Positions 34,591 to 46,059 are shown, counted from the first letter of the stretch. The stretch: 64,000 nt of DNA from Calliopum simillimum (GCA_951812925.1 OX638369.1:55068373-55132372); one strand, 5' to 3'. The notes: generated by a model from the sequence alone, not told the origin. Numbers and translations: made by a program.

Positions 34591-35200
34591 CATTATAGTA
34601 CTCGATTCATCATGAAAAACAAACTATGCATCAAAATTTAGAGAGGGATCGAACGACACATATTCGGCAAAAAGTATGATTTTTCTATTTGCGAGCGGAA
34701 TTAGTTTTGATTAATATAGATACATTCATTCATTCCAGTTGCAAAAGAAGTGTAATAATTGACCGGCATTATGTTAGAAATAAATAAAATTGGAAAGTTT
34801 ACTTGATGGCGTAGAATTGATGGCACAAAAGTGAAAAAAATGATCTTCGTCAAATAACAGATTATTATGGCACAACTTTTTGTACTTACTCTGTTGTTAT
34901 TCTAAGTCAGTCATACAGTAGAAAAGACTTATGACAGGCTAGAATCGCATTCTGAACCACTGTGCGTTGACTCTGTTCCAAACTTTTACCACAGATTAAC
35001 TTTCCTCAACTGCAATATTCATAAGTAACATGTGTAGTACGTAACTAAACAAAATCTTCAAATGCAAAGAGTAAGGATTCATAGCGACAACACAATACAA
35101 CCGAACATAATAAATCCTTTCATTCAAATTAATACAGTTATTGAACTATCATCCTGGCTGGCACAATATTGAAAGCACATAATGCTGAAAAATTGTCAAA
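34591..35200. other. no gene; dispersed repeat near 34.8 kb
   Basis: 34745-34875 matches the dispersed phrase at 4905-4990. The remainder appears unique. Confidence 0.4.
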
Positions 35201-36330
35201 TGCCACTTTGAACACTTAACTACCACTTACGACGAGTGTTTGTGTGTGTGTGTGTGTGTGCGCGCAATTGTGTTGAATGTGCTTGCACTCCAATTTATTT
35301 TAGCCACAGCGGCAGCCTCCACAAAATCTTGCGGTCCATCCACATGATGCACCCCACAGCGTCCTGTCTAAGCACAGAGCACAGAGTTAGTAAGCAGAGC
35401 AGAGCGTCTGACGATGTTTGAGACAACTATCAATGGCGCTTGTCTGCCAACACACAAACAAACGTAGACAAATACAAATACAACACCTCTTTTTTTATCC
35501 ATTATCTATCATACCCACCACCACCAGAGGCAAACACAACGGCAGCAGCAGCAGCAGCAACAAGAGATTTTTCTTAACACCACCACTTGGACTTGATGTT
35601 GTTGCAAAAGCGCCCATGTGTGCGTAGCAGCTTTAAAGTGGAGGTAGGCAGGCGGCAGTCAGTCAGCCAGCCAGCCATTCAGGCAGTAGAAGAAGAAGAA
35701 GAAAATATAATTTACCACCAACATTTTTTAAAGTTTTTCCATTTGTTGTGTTGTATGCAGTTTTTGTTTCATTCAATTTTCTTCTCGTTAAACCGAATGC
35801 AGCGGAGCCGATCAGCTAACTAACAACAACAATAACAACAAGTCGGCTATTAAACATGAAAAAAGAAAAAAGCAAAAAAATATGGTAAAATATAATGAAG
35901 AAAAGAAGAAGAAAAACATTCAACAGCTTTTTCGCATTTTTCGCGCACTTGGACAACAATTATTTATATCAATTGCTCAGTTTTCATTCAGATTTCCAAA
36001 CGCATCGACGTGTGTGCGACAACGTACGGGTGCGCGCGCGTCTGTCAAACGCTCTCTCACAAAATGCGATGCGGGTTTGATACCGACCGAGTGAATTGAA
36101 AAACGGAAAAAAAAAATTTAAAAAAAAAAAATAAAAAAATAAAATTCGTCCTTTATTGTTGTGTTTGCAAAGAAAAAAAAGGACAAAAACATAACCACGA
36201 TTACTACAAGGACCTTTCTGAACTATTGGTCCATTTGTGTTTTTACTCCATTATCCTTTATAATACAAGTGTTGCCATCAGTGCCAGCAGTGCACTTTTA
36301 GTGTAAACAAATTTAATTTAATTTTAATAT
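35201..36330 (+). other. unique region with simple repeats; possible promoter or 5' exon
   Basis: This stretch lacks the transposon words seen elsewhere and has a different texture. It holds a TG tract (35237-35266), CAGCAGCAGCAGCAG (about 35548), a repeated GCACAGAGCACAGAG phrase, AGAAGAAGAAGAAG (about 35690), and near 36030-36060 a GCGCGCGCGTCTGTC then CGCTCTCTCAC. The last is a GAGA-like motif frequent in fly promoters. Small overlapping ORFs here (60-78 codons) carry no domain. It may be the start of a host gene, an unannotated 5' UTR exon, or simply non-repetitive DNA. Confidence 0.3.
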
Positions 36331-36477
36331 TTTGTTGTTGTTGTTGGTGCTGTTTTTAAAGGGTTTAACCCAAAATGTAAAACAATATCTTGGAAAAATT
36401 ATATTCAAATAAAATTTTAAAGTTACCCAAAAATTTTTTAAAAAAAATATCTGTAAAAAAATTTTTTTTTTTATAGT

Positions 36478-36500
36478 TTATTCTTTATTTCTAGGTGAGC
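36478..36500 (+). promoter_or_regulatory. candidate recursive splice site
   Basis: A pyrimidine-rich TTTATTCTTTATTTCTAG is followed at once by GTGAGC, so a 3' splice acceptor abuts a 5' donor at 36494/36495. Zero-length ratcheting points of this form are known from long fly introns. A match of this quality can occur by chance in AT-rich DNA. Confidence 0.25.
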
Positions 36501-36689
36501 AATTTTCTGAAATCTATACAGTGTACTCCCCAAAGGATTCACATTTGATAAATTTACATTCTTTTTTAATGTTTCTTAATTAATAATTATCGAGTACGCA
36601 ATTTTTAATATTTACATAGTTTTGGACAAAATGAATAAAGATATGATATTTTGGAGAATTCTTTTGTAAATCAATTTTCTCAGAAAATA

Positions 36690-37552
36690 TTAACCACATA
36701 TATGAAAGAAAACACGCCAAGTGTACCAGCTGAAAAAATTTTTGTCACCGATTTCGCTCAAATTTAGCAGTATTGTAATTTCGGTGTGCAAGATTAATAA
36801 TACGGGAGGATATGGTCCTAGTATCATTCGTTGTTAAAATACAGGGCGTTAAATGAGATTTTTTTTGCTTTTGAACGCTTTTGCTTTTTAACCCAAGAAG
36901 AAGGCATTTTAAGAAAAAAGTGTACCAGTTATAAAATACTTAGGATAAGTTTGAATTTTTTTAAACTTTTTTTTTTTTAATTTTGAAAAATTAGTCAAAA
37001 AATAAAATTTTTAAGCATTTTATGCCTTGTACACTTTTTTCGTAAGATGCCATTCTCTTGAGTAAAAAAAGCTTTTCGTCTACCACGGGCGTTCAAAAGC
37101 CCAAAAACTCGCATTTACTGTCCGAATCCCATCTTCAGTCATTTACCATTTTAAAGCTTAGAAACTGGACTCTGATTTAAAGTACTTTTTAAAAAAATGA
37201 AGTGGGGTTTTTAAAAAAAAAAATGCATAAGTAACTATTTTCAAATTTTAAAAATTTTGGAAACCAAATCTTTTTTTTTTAAAGTGATATTTTTTTTAAA
37301 AGACTTAAAATGAATAAAATAAAATACTTGCAATTATCAATTTACATAGTTTGATGTAAGCTATGAATTTTTGAAAAAACATCCTTTCTATAAAAATCAC
37401 AAAAATCGCCAACTTTTCAATCCTGTATTTTAACAAAAAATGGTGCTAAGACCAAATCCTCCCGCAATATTAATTTTGCACACCGAAACTACAACACTGC
37501 CAAATTTGAGCGAAATCGGTGACAAAAAAGTTTTCAGCTTGTACACTTGGCG
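36690..37552. repeat. 0.85 kb palindrome, left of pair
   Basis: Clear arms start CGCCAAGTGTAC at 36715 and end GTACACTTGGCG at 37552. Mirrored words include CACCGATTTCGCTCAAATTT and TTTCGGTGTGCAA. A second, inner mirror (GGCATTTTAAGAAAAAAGTG / CACTTTTTTCGTAAGATGCC) has its centre near 36975 and resembles the centre of the palindrome at 19005-20736. Weak symmetry continues outward for about 25 bp (ATATATGAAAG against CTTCATTCATAT). Confidence 0.8.
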
Positions 37553-37573
37553 TAAATTTCTTCATTCATATAA

Positions 37574-39654
37574 CACAGCGAGCCTTAACCAAAATAAAGT
37601 TTTATATCAACCACGTCAAATTCGGCGTATGCAGGATTATTCTACTTAAAAACACTAATTAATAACTGCAAATAAAAGTTTCGTACCTGATCGTCTGAAA
37701 AAGATATTGCATTTTTACTAATTTTTTTTCTTTGAGTGCATTTATTTTCATATTGTTTTAAGTTTTAAGAAAAAGATAAAAAACTGAGTATGCACAAAAT
37801 TTTCTGTATGTTTTTAAATTTAAAAACTGCAAACCAAAAAATCGTGACTGACTCCATTCAGGAGATATTGAATTTTAAACTATTTTTTATGCTTTTTTTA
37901 AAAAACCCGGTTTTTTCGTATTTAAGACAAACACAAACAAAAACCAGATTTACTAATAGTCACTCCAGATGTGATTTTTGATGCTTAATCCGAATCCGGT
38001 CTTAGAATTGTTATATTACATCTCGGTTTTGAGATATCCTCACATAAAAGTTTAAAAAACACAATTTTTTCCTATTTTTGAAGTTATATAACAAGACAAG
38101 GTCATTTTAAGCTGAAAAATCTGGCATGACAACTAATAGCCCTAGTTTTTTTCTTAAAAACACAATTAAATTGATATCGAAATCTTTTTTTTTGTCGGAG
38201 ATATCTTAACCTAAAATGCTAAAAAAGTGCAAAAACATGATTTTTGGCTATATTGGATGTCATATGCAGGACGCACAAAATTTTTCTGTGAATTTCTATC
38301 ACCGGAATCATTTGGTTATCTTTTTTGGCTTCAAGTTGAGATATCAAATGGTTATTTCTAATATTTCTCTGCAAAGTTATGATCATTTTAAAATCACATC
38401 ATGAAACTCAAAGTGAAAAATCTCGGTTTTTGGCTATATTTGAGGTTGTATACAGTACGGACGAAATTCGTCTGCCTTTTTTTACTGACTGGATCATATA
38501 ATACCATTCTTTATCTCCAAAATGAGGTAAAACGTAGTGTCCTATGATTATTTTCAACAAAGTTATGACTATTTTAAGATTCCATGCTGCAGCAATATAA
38601 TAAATACTCGTGAGTGACACCCCTGTGAGTTTTGTACTCCATAATGTAATTTTGAAATGGTCATAACTTTGTAGAAAATAATCATAGAACACCACTTTAT
38701 AGCTCATTTTGGAGATAAAGTACGGTATTACATGATTCGGCTAGTAAAAAATGGCAGACGAATTTCGTCCGTAGTGTTTACAACCTCAAATATAGCCAAA
38801 AACCGAGATTTTCACATTGAGTTTCATGATGTGATTTTAAAATGATCATAACTTTGCAGAGAAATATTAGAAATAACCATTTGATATCTCAACTTGAAGC
38901 CAAAAAAGATAGCCAAATGATTCCGGTGATAGAAATTCACAGAAAAATTTTGTGCGTCCTGCATATGACATCCAATATAGCCAAAAATCATGTTTTTGCA
39001 CTTTTTTAGCATTTTAGGTTAAGATATCTCCGACAAAAAAAAAGATTTCGATATCAATTTAATTGTGTTTTGAAGAAAAAAACTAGGGCTATTAGTTGTC
39101 ATACCAGATTTTTCAGCTTAAAATGACTTTGTCTTGTTATATAACTTCAAAAATAGGAAAAAATTGTGTTTTTTAAACTTTTATGTGAGGATATCTCAAA
39201 ACCGAGATGTAATATAACAATTCTAAGACCGGATTCGGATTAAGCATCAAAAATCACATCTGGAGTGACTATTAGTAGATCTGGTTTTTGTTTGTGTTTG
39301 TCTTAAATACGAAAAAACCGGGTTTTTTAAAAAAAGCATAAAAAATAGTTTAAAATTCAATATCCCCTGAATGGAGTCAGTCACGATTTTTTGGTTTGCA
39401 GTTTTTAAATTTAAAAACATACAGAAAATTTTGTGCATACTCAGTTTTTTATCTTTTTCTTAAAACTTAAAACAATATGAAAATAAATGCACTCAAAGAA
39501 AAAAAATTAGTAAAAATGCAATATCTTCTTCAGACGATCAGGTACGATACTTTTATTTGCAGTTATTAATTAGTGTTTTTAAGTAGAATAATCCTGCATA
39601 CGCCGAATTTGACGTGGTTGATATAAAACTTTATTTTGGTTAAGGCTCGCTGTG
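37574..39654. repeat. 2.1 kb giant palindrome
   Basis: Starts CACAGCGAGCCTTAACC and ends with the reverse complement. ATAA flanks it on both sides (37570-37573 and 39655-39658), a probable 4 bp duplication. Arms are about 1 kb with the centre near 38,610. The mirrored 62- and 63-codon ORFs (38216-38404 plus against 38824-39012 minus; 37790-37981 plus against 39247-39438 minus) differ at only one and two residues, so the arms are very similar. No transposase is recognised. It starts 21 bp after the neighbouring palindrome. Confidence 0.92.
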
Positions 39655-40099
39655 ATAAGTAGGAAAAATACTTTTTAAATTTAAAATGTAGATAACTAAT
39701 TGAATTTTCTTAAATATTTTAACTACGGTTTTGCATTATAAGCATTTCTTCCTGAGAAAAATGCATTACAAAATAAAGTTAATTTTTTTTCAAAATTAAA
39801 AATTAAAAAATGCGTATTCGATCATTTTTTCGAAAGCATCGTTAAAGAATGATAAAAATAAAATATATTTTTTATTTGAAATTTTATTATATTGGGGTAA
39901 ATATTTATTTTAAATCGAAAGCTTCAAAAATTCTTTGTATCAGCGTTCTCTATCAATTAGAGCAATGCCTTTTTTTTTCTTTTTTTTTTTTTGTTTGAAA
40001 AATGCGATTTAAACTTCTAAGAGGGGTCGGGGACAACCCTGACAGTTTTAAAAACTTTTCTTCAGCCTATCCCTATAGATGGTGCAATTTTTATTTTTT
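39655..40099. other. no gene recognised
   Basis: AT-rich, with T runs near 39970-40110. Nothing supported. Confidence 0.4.
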
Positions 40100-40217
40100 T
40101 TTTTTTCAAAAATGTGCGCAAAATTGGTCAAATATTTGCTATAACTTACAAAAAAAACCTGGTCTAGGATTCGAAAGGGTACTAAAAAAATAAAATGATT
40201 AAAAATAAAAACTTTTA

Positions 40218-40282
40218 TGTCTGGCATTCGAACATACTGTCCCAGGCTATCGTCTCATACATTTAGCTAACTCTATCTATAT
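40218..40282 (-). repeat. tRNA-like unit, decayed
   Basis: Minus strand reads AGAGTTAGCTAAATG (A box), then a B box ATGTTCGAATGCC and CAGACATAAAAG. The anticodon arm is partly deleted compared with the unit at 44598-44668. Confidence 0.5.
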
Positions 40283-40667
40283 TGATTGCTATTTTATATT
40301 AATTTTAACAAAAAGTCAAACAAGAAATTTAACAAAGAACTTTTTTAGATTTCAATTCATATAAATGGAACATCTTTTCATGTAATATCGTTCTGATTGT
40401 TAAGCTGTAAGATTCAGTAACTTACATTCGGTCATTGCGTCCAGAGATTTAAAGAATTCAATACGCGTGGCATAGTTCAAATTCGCTATACATACATGGA
40501 TTTCCTAATAAAGAACAAAACCCCCTGTTGTATCCATGTTAGTTCCTGATTAATAAAAAGATTAATAATAATAAAGGTCTTTAGATACAAACATATATTT
40601 GGTAATTATAAACGAATATATGGTTGAACCAATAGTATTGCTCAAATATGCCGTCCATTAAATAATA

Positions 40668-41574
40668 GGGTAAGGGAGGGAAATATGGACTACGTGGGTA
40701 ATATGGACCGCACAGCTATTTTCCACTGCATACATAGGACTTACCGTTATTCATGTTTAAACTTTATGCTAATACTTTAAGCTTATAATAGTGCGATTTT
40801 AGCGTTCGGTGAAGTCGCATGTTGCTGTGAAGTTGTTTTTTCTAAAAAAATGTTTACTGATTAATTTTTTCTAGTGCGTATATTTCATTATTTCAGTTTA
40901 AAGACATCGTGTTTTTAAAGAAATCATTAATTATATTAAGTTAATTATATTTATAGTTTATTAGCACAAATTAGTTCATTAACCACAAGAGTTTTTGATA
41001 AAAAACCATTTATTTCACCAACACGTGCTGTGGGTAATATGGACCACCAAAGAAAAAAGCCTCAAAAACAAATGTATTTATCATCTCCTTCAGGTGGGGA
41101 ATCTAGCTGCACTTTTCATGACGAGTCTGATGGTCATTAATGTATTTCGTAAACTACAAAGGAATAGAAGATGAAAAATGCATATAGTGTAATATCCTTT
41201 ACGCAGAAGATTGCCGTGGCGAATTTTGGGTTGAATGTGCAATCTGACTTTCTTGGAGTCATGAAAAATGTGAAGAATGTGCAAGTGACATTTTTGTATG
41301 CAACTTCTGTACCAAATAAACATGTGGGGCAATATGGACTACATATATAGTCCATATAGCACTACACTTTGTTTTAATCTTCATTTTGAGTATTTTCAGT
41401 TTTTGAATTTTTTTTTCTTTATCCTGATGAGATAGATATTTAACTAAAACGGAATCACAATAAAGGTAAATTGTTCCCTTTAATGAAAGACATTAAATTA
41501 ATTGTTTTGTTTTATGTGTTTTGAGTTTTATTTAAAAGAGAAAGATTGGTGGTCCATATTTCCCTCCCGTACCC
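40668..41574 (+). mobile_element. pogo-like element, long copy
   Basis: Ends start GGGTAAGGGAGGGAAATATG (left) and GGGTACGGGAGGGAAATATG (right, reversed), with TA on each side (40666-40667 and 41575-41576). On the plus strand about 41170-41320 encodes, with stops, CNILYAEDCRGEFWVECAI, then SWSHEKCEECASDIFVCNFC. The C..C / C..C and H..C spacing is that of the zinc-finger tail of insect pogo/tigger-type transposases. Just before it, SSCTFHDESDG fits the acidic stretch of such proteins. The DDE domain is absent. Confidence 0.85.
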
Positions 41575-41665
41575 TATCAAATATTCGATTCGCCTATATC
41601 AAATATATCATTTGTTAATCAATACCAAATTTTGGTTTATGTAATCATATTATTTTCTCGGTGTA

Positions 41666-43134
41666 CGTAAGATTTTTTTTTTTTTTAATGGAAAATTATT
41701 AAAAATATCTTAAATATTTTTTCACTCATTAGCCAAGTCATTTAAGAGAATAAATTGGGGTTACCTGGATAGTTTTCTGGATTTTTAGAAAGTAGTTATT
41801 TTATAGATTTCGATGTGCTCTTTCCGTATTTCGACTTTGCCACCTCGAAAAACTTTCCAGGTAAAACTACCAAATAAATGGATTACATTGAGTCTTGCTC
41901 TTTTTTTTATTGCGTCTTGCTTAGTCTTGGTCATGGTTTTGATCTTGGACACAAGTATTGGTCTTTGTGTTGTGAAATGATTAAGAGCGATTTTGCTTTC
42001 AAATTGTTGAATATTTTTATGATTTGTGGAAATTAAAATTTGTTGACGATTTTTAAGTCTTCAATTTGGTAATTTTTATTTAAGTAATGTTTTTTTTTTT
42101 TTTGCAAAAATCGATTGAAAGCATTGACACGTTTTAATCGCGAAAATTGTGACGCATATCTTTTTTTGTTGTTGTTTATTGTTGTTGCTGCTGATGCTAT
42201 TGTTGCTTTTGTTATTTATTGTCAACATATGTGACATTATCCACTTGTTGCATAGCCAGCAAGCCAGCCCCTTGTCTGTTGTATTTTCTCTCTCTTTTCT
42301 TTTGTTGCCGCTGTTTCCCTCTTGATAAGCACACGCTTATCAACGCCTTCATCGCAGCATTAAATGGCATTTTAAACGCCACAAGTTTCCATTTATTTGG
42401 ATGTGATTTTTTTTTTAAACTTTTTGTTTAAAGTTGTTATTTTACTTTTTAATCGCCGCTTGCAACTTTAAATTATTGACTTTTCGTAATATGTTGACTA
42501 TAAATTTGGCGTGTGAATTTAATGTTGATATTTTTTTGTTTTTCAACTATCTAAAGACTATATAGTAGATGTTTTTCAACTTAAATGTGTTGTTTATCTC
42601 TCCGATAGTTAGTTAATTGAAGTCAACTCACTTAAGTTAATGTTGATTTTTGCGCTAATTGTTTTTGAACGGAAAATTGTTATTGAAAATACCCAACAGC
42701 AAAATATTTACTGTGCATGGAGCTTATTTTTATAAATTCAAGCTCAGAAATTATCTATCTACGAAACAAGTGTCATTGTCAAGGGCTCGACAATGTGAAG
42801 TTATTGACCCTTTGCTTTACAGATATGATAGAAAATTTTTTCACTGAAGAGAAAACATTGTGGTGTCTTTCTTCAAATATTGAACTTGAGAAAGTAGCTT
42901 GAATCACAACGTTTATAACAGTTATTAACATTAAAAAATTCTACAATATTTTTAAAGACTGTTTTGAATATTAGAAAATAAATAAAGTTATGCCGACGTA
43001 TCGCAAAACAGATGTTCTTTTCATAAACAGAATATCTTACAAAAATCAATCACAATGTTGGTATAACATTATGTGCTTCACTTTAAGTGGGAACAAATTT
43101 AGTAAAATATGAAATATCTGTTTCGAGGCATTTT
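41666..43134. other. unique AT-rich region, no gene recognised
   Basis: Rich in TTGTTGTTGCTGCTG (about 42170-42210) and without transposon words. The ORFs at 42219-42431 and 42659-42902 show no domain. Similar in texture to 23.3-24.2 kb. Confidence 0.4.
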
Positions 43135-43530
43135 TGAAGCTCTATCATACTTACAGGAAACGACGTAATTTATATTTGCCAACGGCATCTGACATAATCT
43201 AACTCATTAAACTTTATTTTCCCTACTTTTCCAATTGGATTATTACTTTCTAAATTAAAATCGTCTAAAACAAAGTCTTTTGAACTCCATATACTCGTAA
43301 AAGATCAAATTTTAACTTTTATGGAGTTGAGCTACCTTTACTTCAATGGATGAATGATTACTCGGAAAATAAGGATTCAATTGGAAAAGTAAAAAGTTAA
43401 AGGTAAATGAGAAAGTACATGGATTGTATAATTAAAATAAGTTACTGTTTATCCTGGGAATGCGTTGTATGGCTGAAAACAGCGGTTTCTGCAATTTGAA
43501 TGAAGGATAACTCAGAATCCTGAAGTGATA
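43135..43530. repeat. palindromic repeat, family A, copy 2
   Basis: Shares with 15395-15790 and 62550-62900 the words CCAATTGGATTATTACTTTC, TATGGAGTTGAGCTACCTTT, ACTTCAATGGATGA and the GGATAACTCAGAA end. The mirrored ATTACTTTC / GAAAATAAGGATTCAAT halves face each other around 43300. Confidence 0.65.
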
Positions 43531-43835
43531 GAAAAACCCAAGTTCAGATTCGCCTTTTAAATTAGAGAATGAAAAAAAAGCTTGTAATCTGCAGGCCTGT
43601 GTTATTTTTTAATAATTTGGAGTTTTCTTATAAAGGGGATCGTCCATATAAGACGTAAGCAATTTGCATTGATGTAAACTTTACTACCGATACTTGATAC
43701 TTTGACGAACATATAAGACGGATTCTACTTGAGATCGAACTAACTTTCGCGTTACAACTTTTTGGCATGGTACTTTGACTGATTTGATTACTAATGAATT
43801 TTTTTATTTATCCCAAAATCGGTTTTCCTAACCTA
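43531..43835. other. spacer, nothing recognised
   Basis: AT-rich DNA between two repeats. The repeated words ACATATAAGAC and ATATAAGACGTA appear, without further meaning that I can see. Confidence 0.3.
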
Positions 43836-44177
43836 CACTGAGAAAACAGTATGATTATATACATCAAAATTTGGTAATAATTAACAAATAATATATTTGA
43901 TATAGGCGAATCGAATATTTGATATCATTTAATGAGTGGCATATTTGAGCAATTTTATTGGTTCAATCGTATATTTGTTAATAATTACCAAATATATGTT
44001 TGCATATAAAGACATTTATTGTTTTGAATTTAGACCTTTATTATTATTAATCTTTTTATTAATTAGAAACTAATATGACAATATTTGCTAGGATCACGGC
44101 GACATCATAAAATATAATATTTGTTATAAATTAAAAATAAAACTCTTTTCTGAAATTTGAATGCACTCGCCAAGTTG

Positions 44178-44245
44178 CAAAAAAAAAAAAACAAAAAAAA
44201 AAAACAAAAAAAAAAACAAAAAAAAAAAACACAAAAAAAAAATCA
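44178..44245 (+). repeat. A-rich tract with C interruptions
   Basis: Runs of A broken by single C. Lysine-rich and phenylalanine-rich ORFs on the two strands here are artefacts of the tract. Confidence 0.95.
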
Positions 44246-44597
44246 TATCTGGGTGGGGATTGAACTCATACCCCCGGGGCATTTTTTGTTCTTTGTTAGA
44301 TGCTACCATATATTTACCAGCTACATTTGTAACCTTGGTTCATTGCAATCGTAAGAGGGAATCCATATACATATAGCGAATTGGAACTATGCCGCGCGTA
44401 TTGAATTCTTTAAACCTCAGGACGCAATGACCAAATGTAAATTACTGAATCTTACAGCTTAACAATCAGAACTATATTATAACTATAGATGTTCTACATA
44501 TACAAATTGAAATACGAAAAAGTTATATCAAATCAAAAAGTCAATCAAAGTGAAGTAAAAAAATAAAATAATTAATTTAAAAAAAAAAAAACTTTCT

Positions 44598-44668
44598 TGT
44601 CTGGGATTCGAACATAGACCCACAGGATATGAGTCAAACGTCTTATACATTGAGCTAACTCTATCTAC
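44598..44668 (-). repeat. tRNA-like SINE unit, CAT loop
   Basis: Minus strand has GAGTTAGCTCAATG (A box region), TTTGACTCATATCC in the position of an anticodon arm with CAT in the loop, and ATGTTCGAATCCCAG as B box and T arm. It is followed by an A/T-rich tail. The order matches a tRNA, and the loop recalls tRNA-Met, but acceptor pairing is poor, so it is a SINE head. Confidence 0.6.
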
Positions 44669-44848
44669 GTTTGTAGTGATTGTTATTTTGAATTTATTTT
44701 AAACAAAAAGTCAAACACAAAATTTAACAAGTATTGATTGTTTTTTGTAACTTTTGAAAATAATGTTTTGAATATAATGTCAGTATGTTTTTGAAATTTT
44801 TCAATACTTGTTGAATTTTTTCTATGACTTTTTATTTAGAATTAAAGT

Positions 44849-44918
44849 AGATAGAGTTAGCTCAATGTATAAGATGTTTGAGTTATAACCTGTGGGAGTA
44901 GGTTCAAATCCCAGACAA
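44849..44918 (+). repeat. tRNA-like SINE unit, inverted partner
   Basis: GATAGAGTTAGCTCAATGTA, then GTTTGAGTTATAACC in the anticodon-arm position and GTAGGTTCAAATCCCAG as T arm. It is the inverted partner of 44598-44668 about 180 bp away, so the two could pair as RNA. Confidence 0.6.
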
Positions 44919-45166
44919 GAAAGATTTTTTTTAATTATTTTTTTTTTTAGAGGGCATTCGAATCCCAGACAAGGTTTTTTTAAAGTTAAAGCAAATATTT
45001 GACATTCCATCAAACAGATATCAGTTTTGGCCCAATCGACAATATTTCAAGGTCCAATTAAAGGCATATTAATATATACCGAAATTTGTTAATTATTAAC
45101 AAATATTTTCTAAAATGTTCAATCAAATATAATTCTTTGATGGAAACATACTCTTTTCTCAGTGTA

Positions 45167-45773
45167 CATGTCACAAAAATTATTTTCGTGTATTTGAGCT
45201 AAAAAAAAAAAAACGGTTTCAGAAAAGTGCTATAACTTCGGTTAATGTGGGCCAATTAAAGCAATTTTTTTTTAAGAATATGCAGAATTTGATCAAATTT
45301 CAAAATTAGTTCGTTCGAATCTTTCATATTATTCATGATTATCATAATAACTTTTAGTAACTTCAATGAAAAAGACCGCAGTCTTTCGGTATTTTTACAA
45401 AGTAAATTTCAAGACGGTTGTTCTTTTAAAATTTATAAAAATTATTAACGCAATAGCAGATATTTCTAATCTCAGTTAAATCCGAGTTAAGTCGACTAGA
45501 ACCAATTAATTTCAAATTCATGCTTAAAACTCTGCCAATTATTTTACAACTGTAATCTACTCACTAATGATCAGAAGAAAATATAATTTTATTCAATTAA
45601 TCCTTGGGTATTCTAGGATTATGTTTTAAACATTATAAAAATTACTGGATAATCATTTTACCAACATGCTTAAAAATGATTGCAATAAGAACGCACTTCA
45701 GACTTTTTCTTACGACAAGAGACCGAACACTTCGTCGGGACTAGCAGCGATATTGTAGTGAACTGAAATCATA
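45167..45773. other. no gene recognised
   Basis: AT-rich DNA. The phrase GCTATAACTTCGGTTAATGT near 45230 resembles the palindrome at 8631-9732 (AGCTATAACTTCGGTTGCAT) and may be a remnant. Confidence 0.4.
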
Positions 45774-46057
45774 CACACAAAAAAAGAAAGTTGTAAAATC
45801 AAATGAAAATGTATTTAAATCAAAAACTTTCCTATACAAAAGGGCGCCAAAGAGGTTTGTATTTTAATCAAAACCAAGAGTTTTAAAATCAAAAACCCAA
45901 AAATTTCGTCGTTTTTAACTGTTGAACGAACCCTTTGAAATCGAATACAAAGTTATTAAATTAATGAAGTTTTCTTTTAATTAAAAAAATTCAACAGTCA
46001 TGTTTTTAAATCGAATACGTTCCCACTTAATTTTAGAACCAGTTATTTTTTTCTGTG
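45774..46057. mobile_element. small MITE
   Basis: Ends CACACAAAAAAAGAAA and CACAGAAAAAAATAAC (right, reversed) with TA on both sides (45772-45773 and 46058-46059). The interior is full of AAAATCAAAA words. 284 bp, no coding capacity. Confidence 0.55.
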
Positions 46058-46059
46058 TA

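Larger units (their letters stand above)
40100..41663 (-). mobile_element. CACTGAG-family TIR element, copy 2, with nested insertion
   Basis: Right end reads TTTTCTCGGTG then TA at 41664-41665, the counterpart of the end of the copy at 43836-45164. Moving inward, it matches that copy in inverted orientation (GGCGAATCGAATATTTGATA; AATCTTTTTATTAAT; TGAATCTTACAGCTTAACAA; a tRNA-like unit). The match fades near 40100, so the far end is missing. A pogo-like element at 40668-41574 interrupts it. Confidence 0.75.
43836..45164 (+). mobile_element. CACTGAG-family TIR element, copy 1
   Basis: Ends are CACTGAGAAAACAGTATG (left) and CACTGAGAAAAGAGTATG (right, reversed), 17 of 18 bases alike, with TA on both sides (43834-43835 and 45165-45166). 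The interior has A-rich tracts, a tRNA-like pair in opposite orientation (44598-44668 and 44849-44918) and no transposase. At about 43921-43925 it carries the uninterrupted version of the site where copy 2 holds a pogo-like element. A non-autonomous mariner/Tc1-type element is the likeliest reading. Confidence 0.85.

Noticed and set aside
38216..38404. ORF with a matching ORF at 38824-39012
   Set aside because: The two are mirror images in palindrome arms on opposite strands; no domain and no promoter. The same applies to 19198-19386 with 20357-20584.
44157..44376. Lysine-rich ORFs
   Set aside because: Caused by an A-rich tract with C interruptions.
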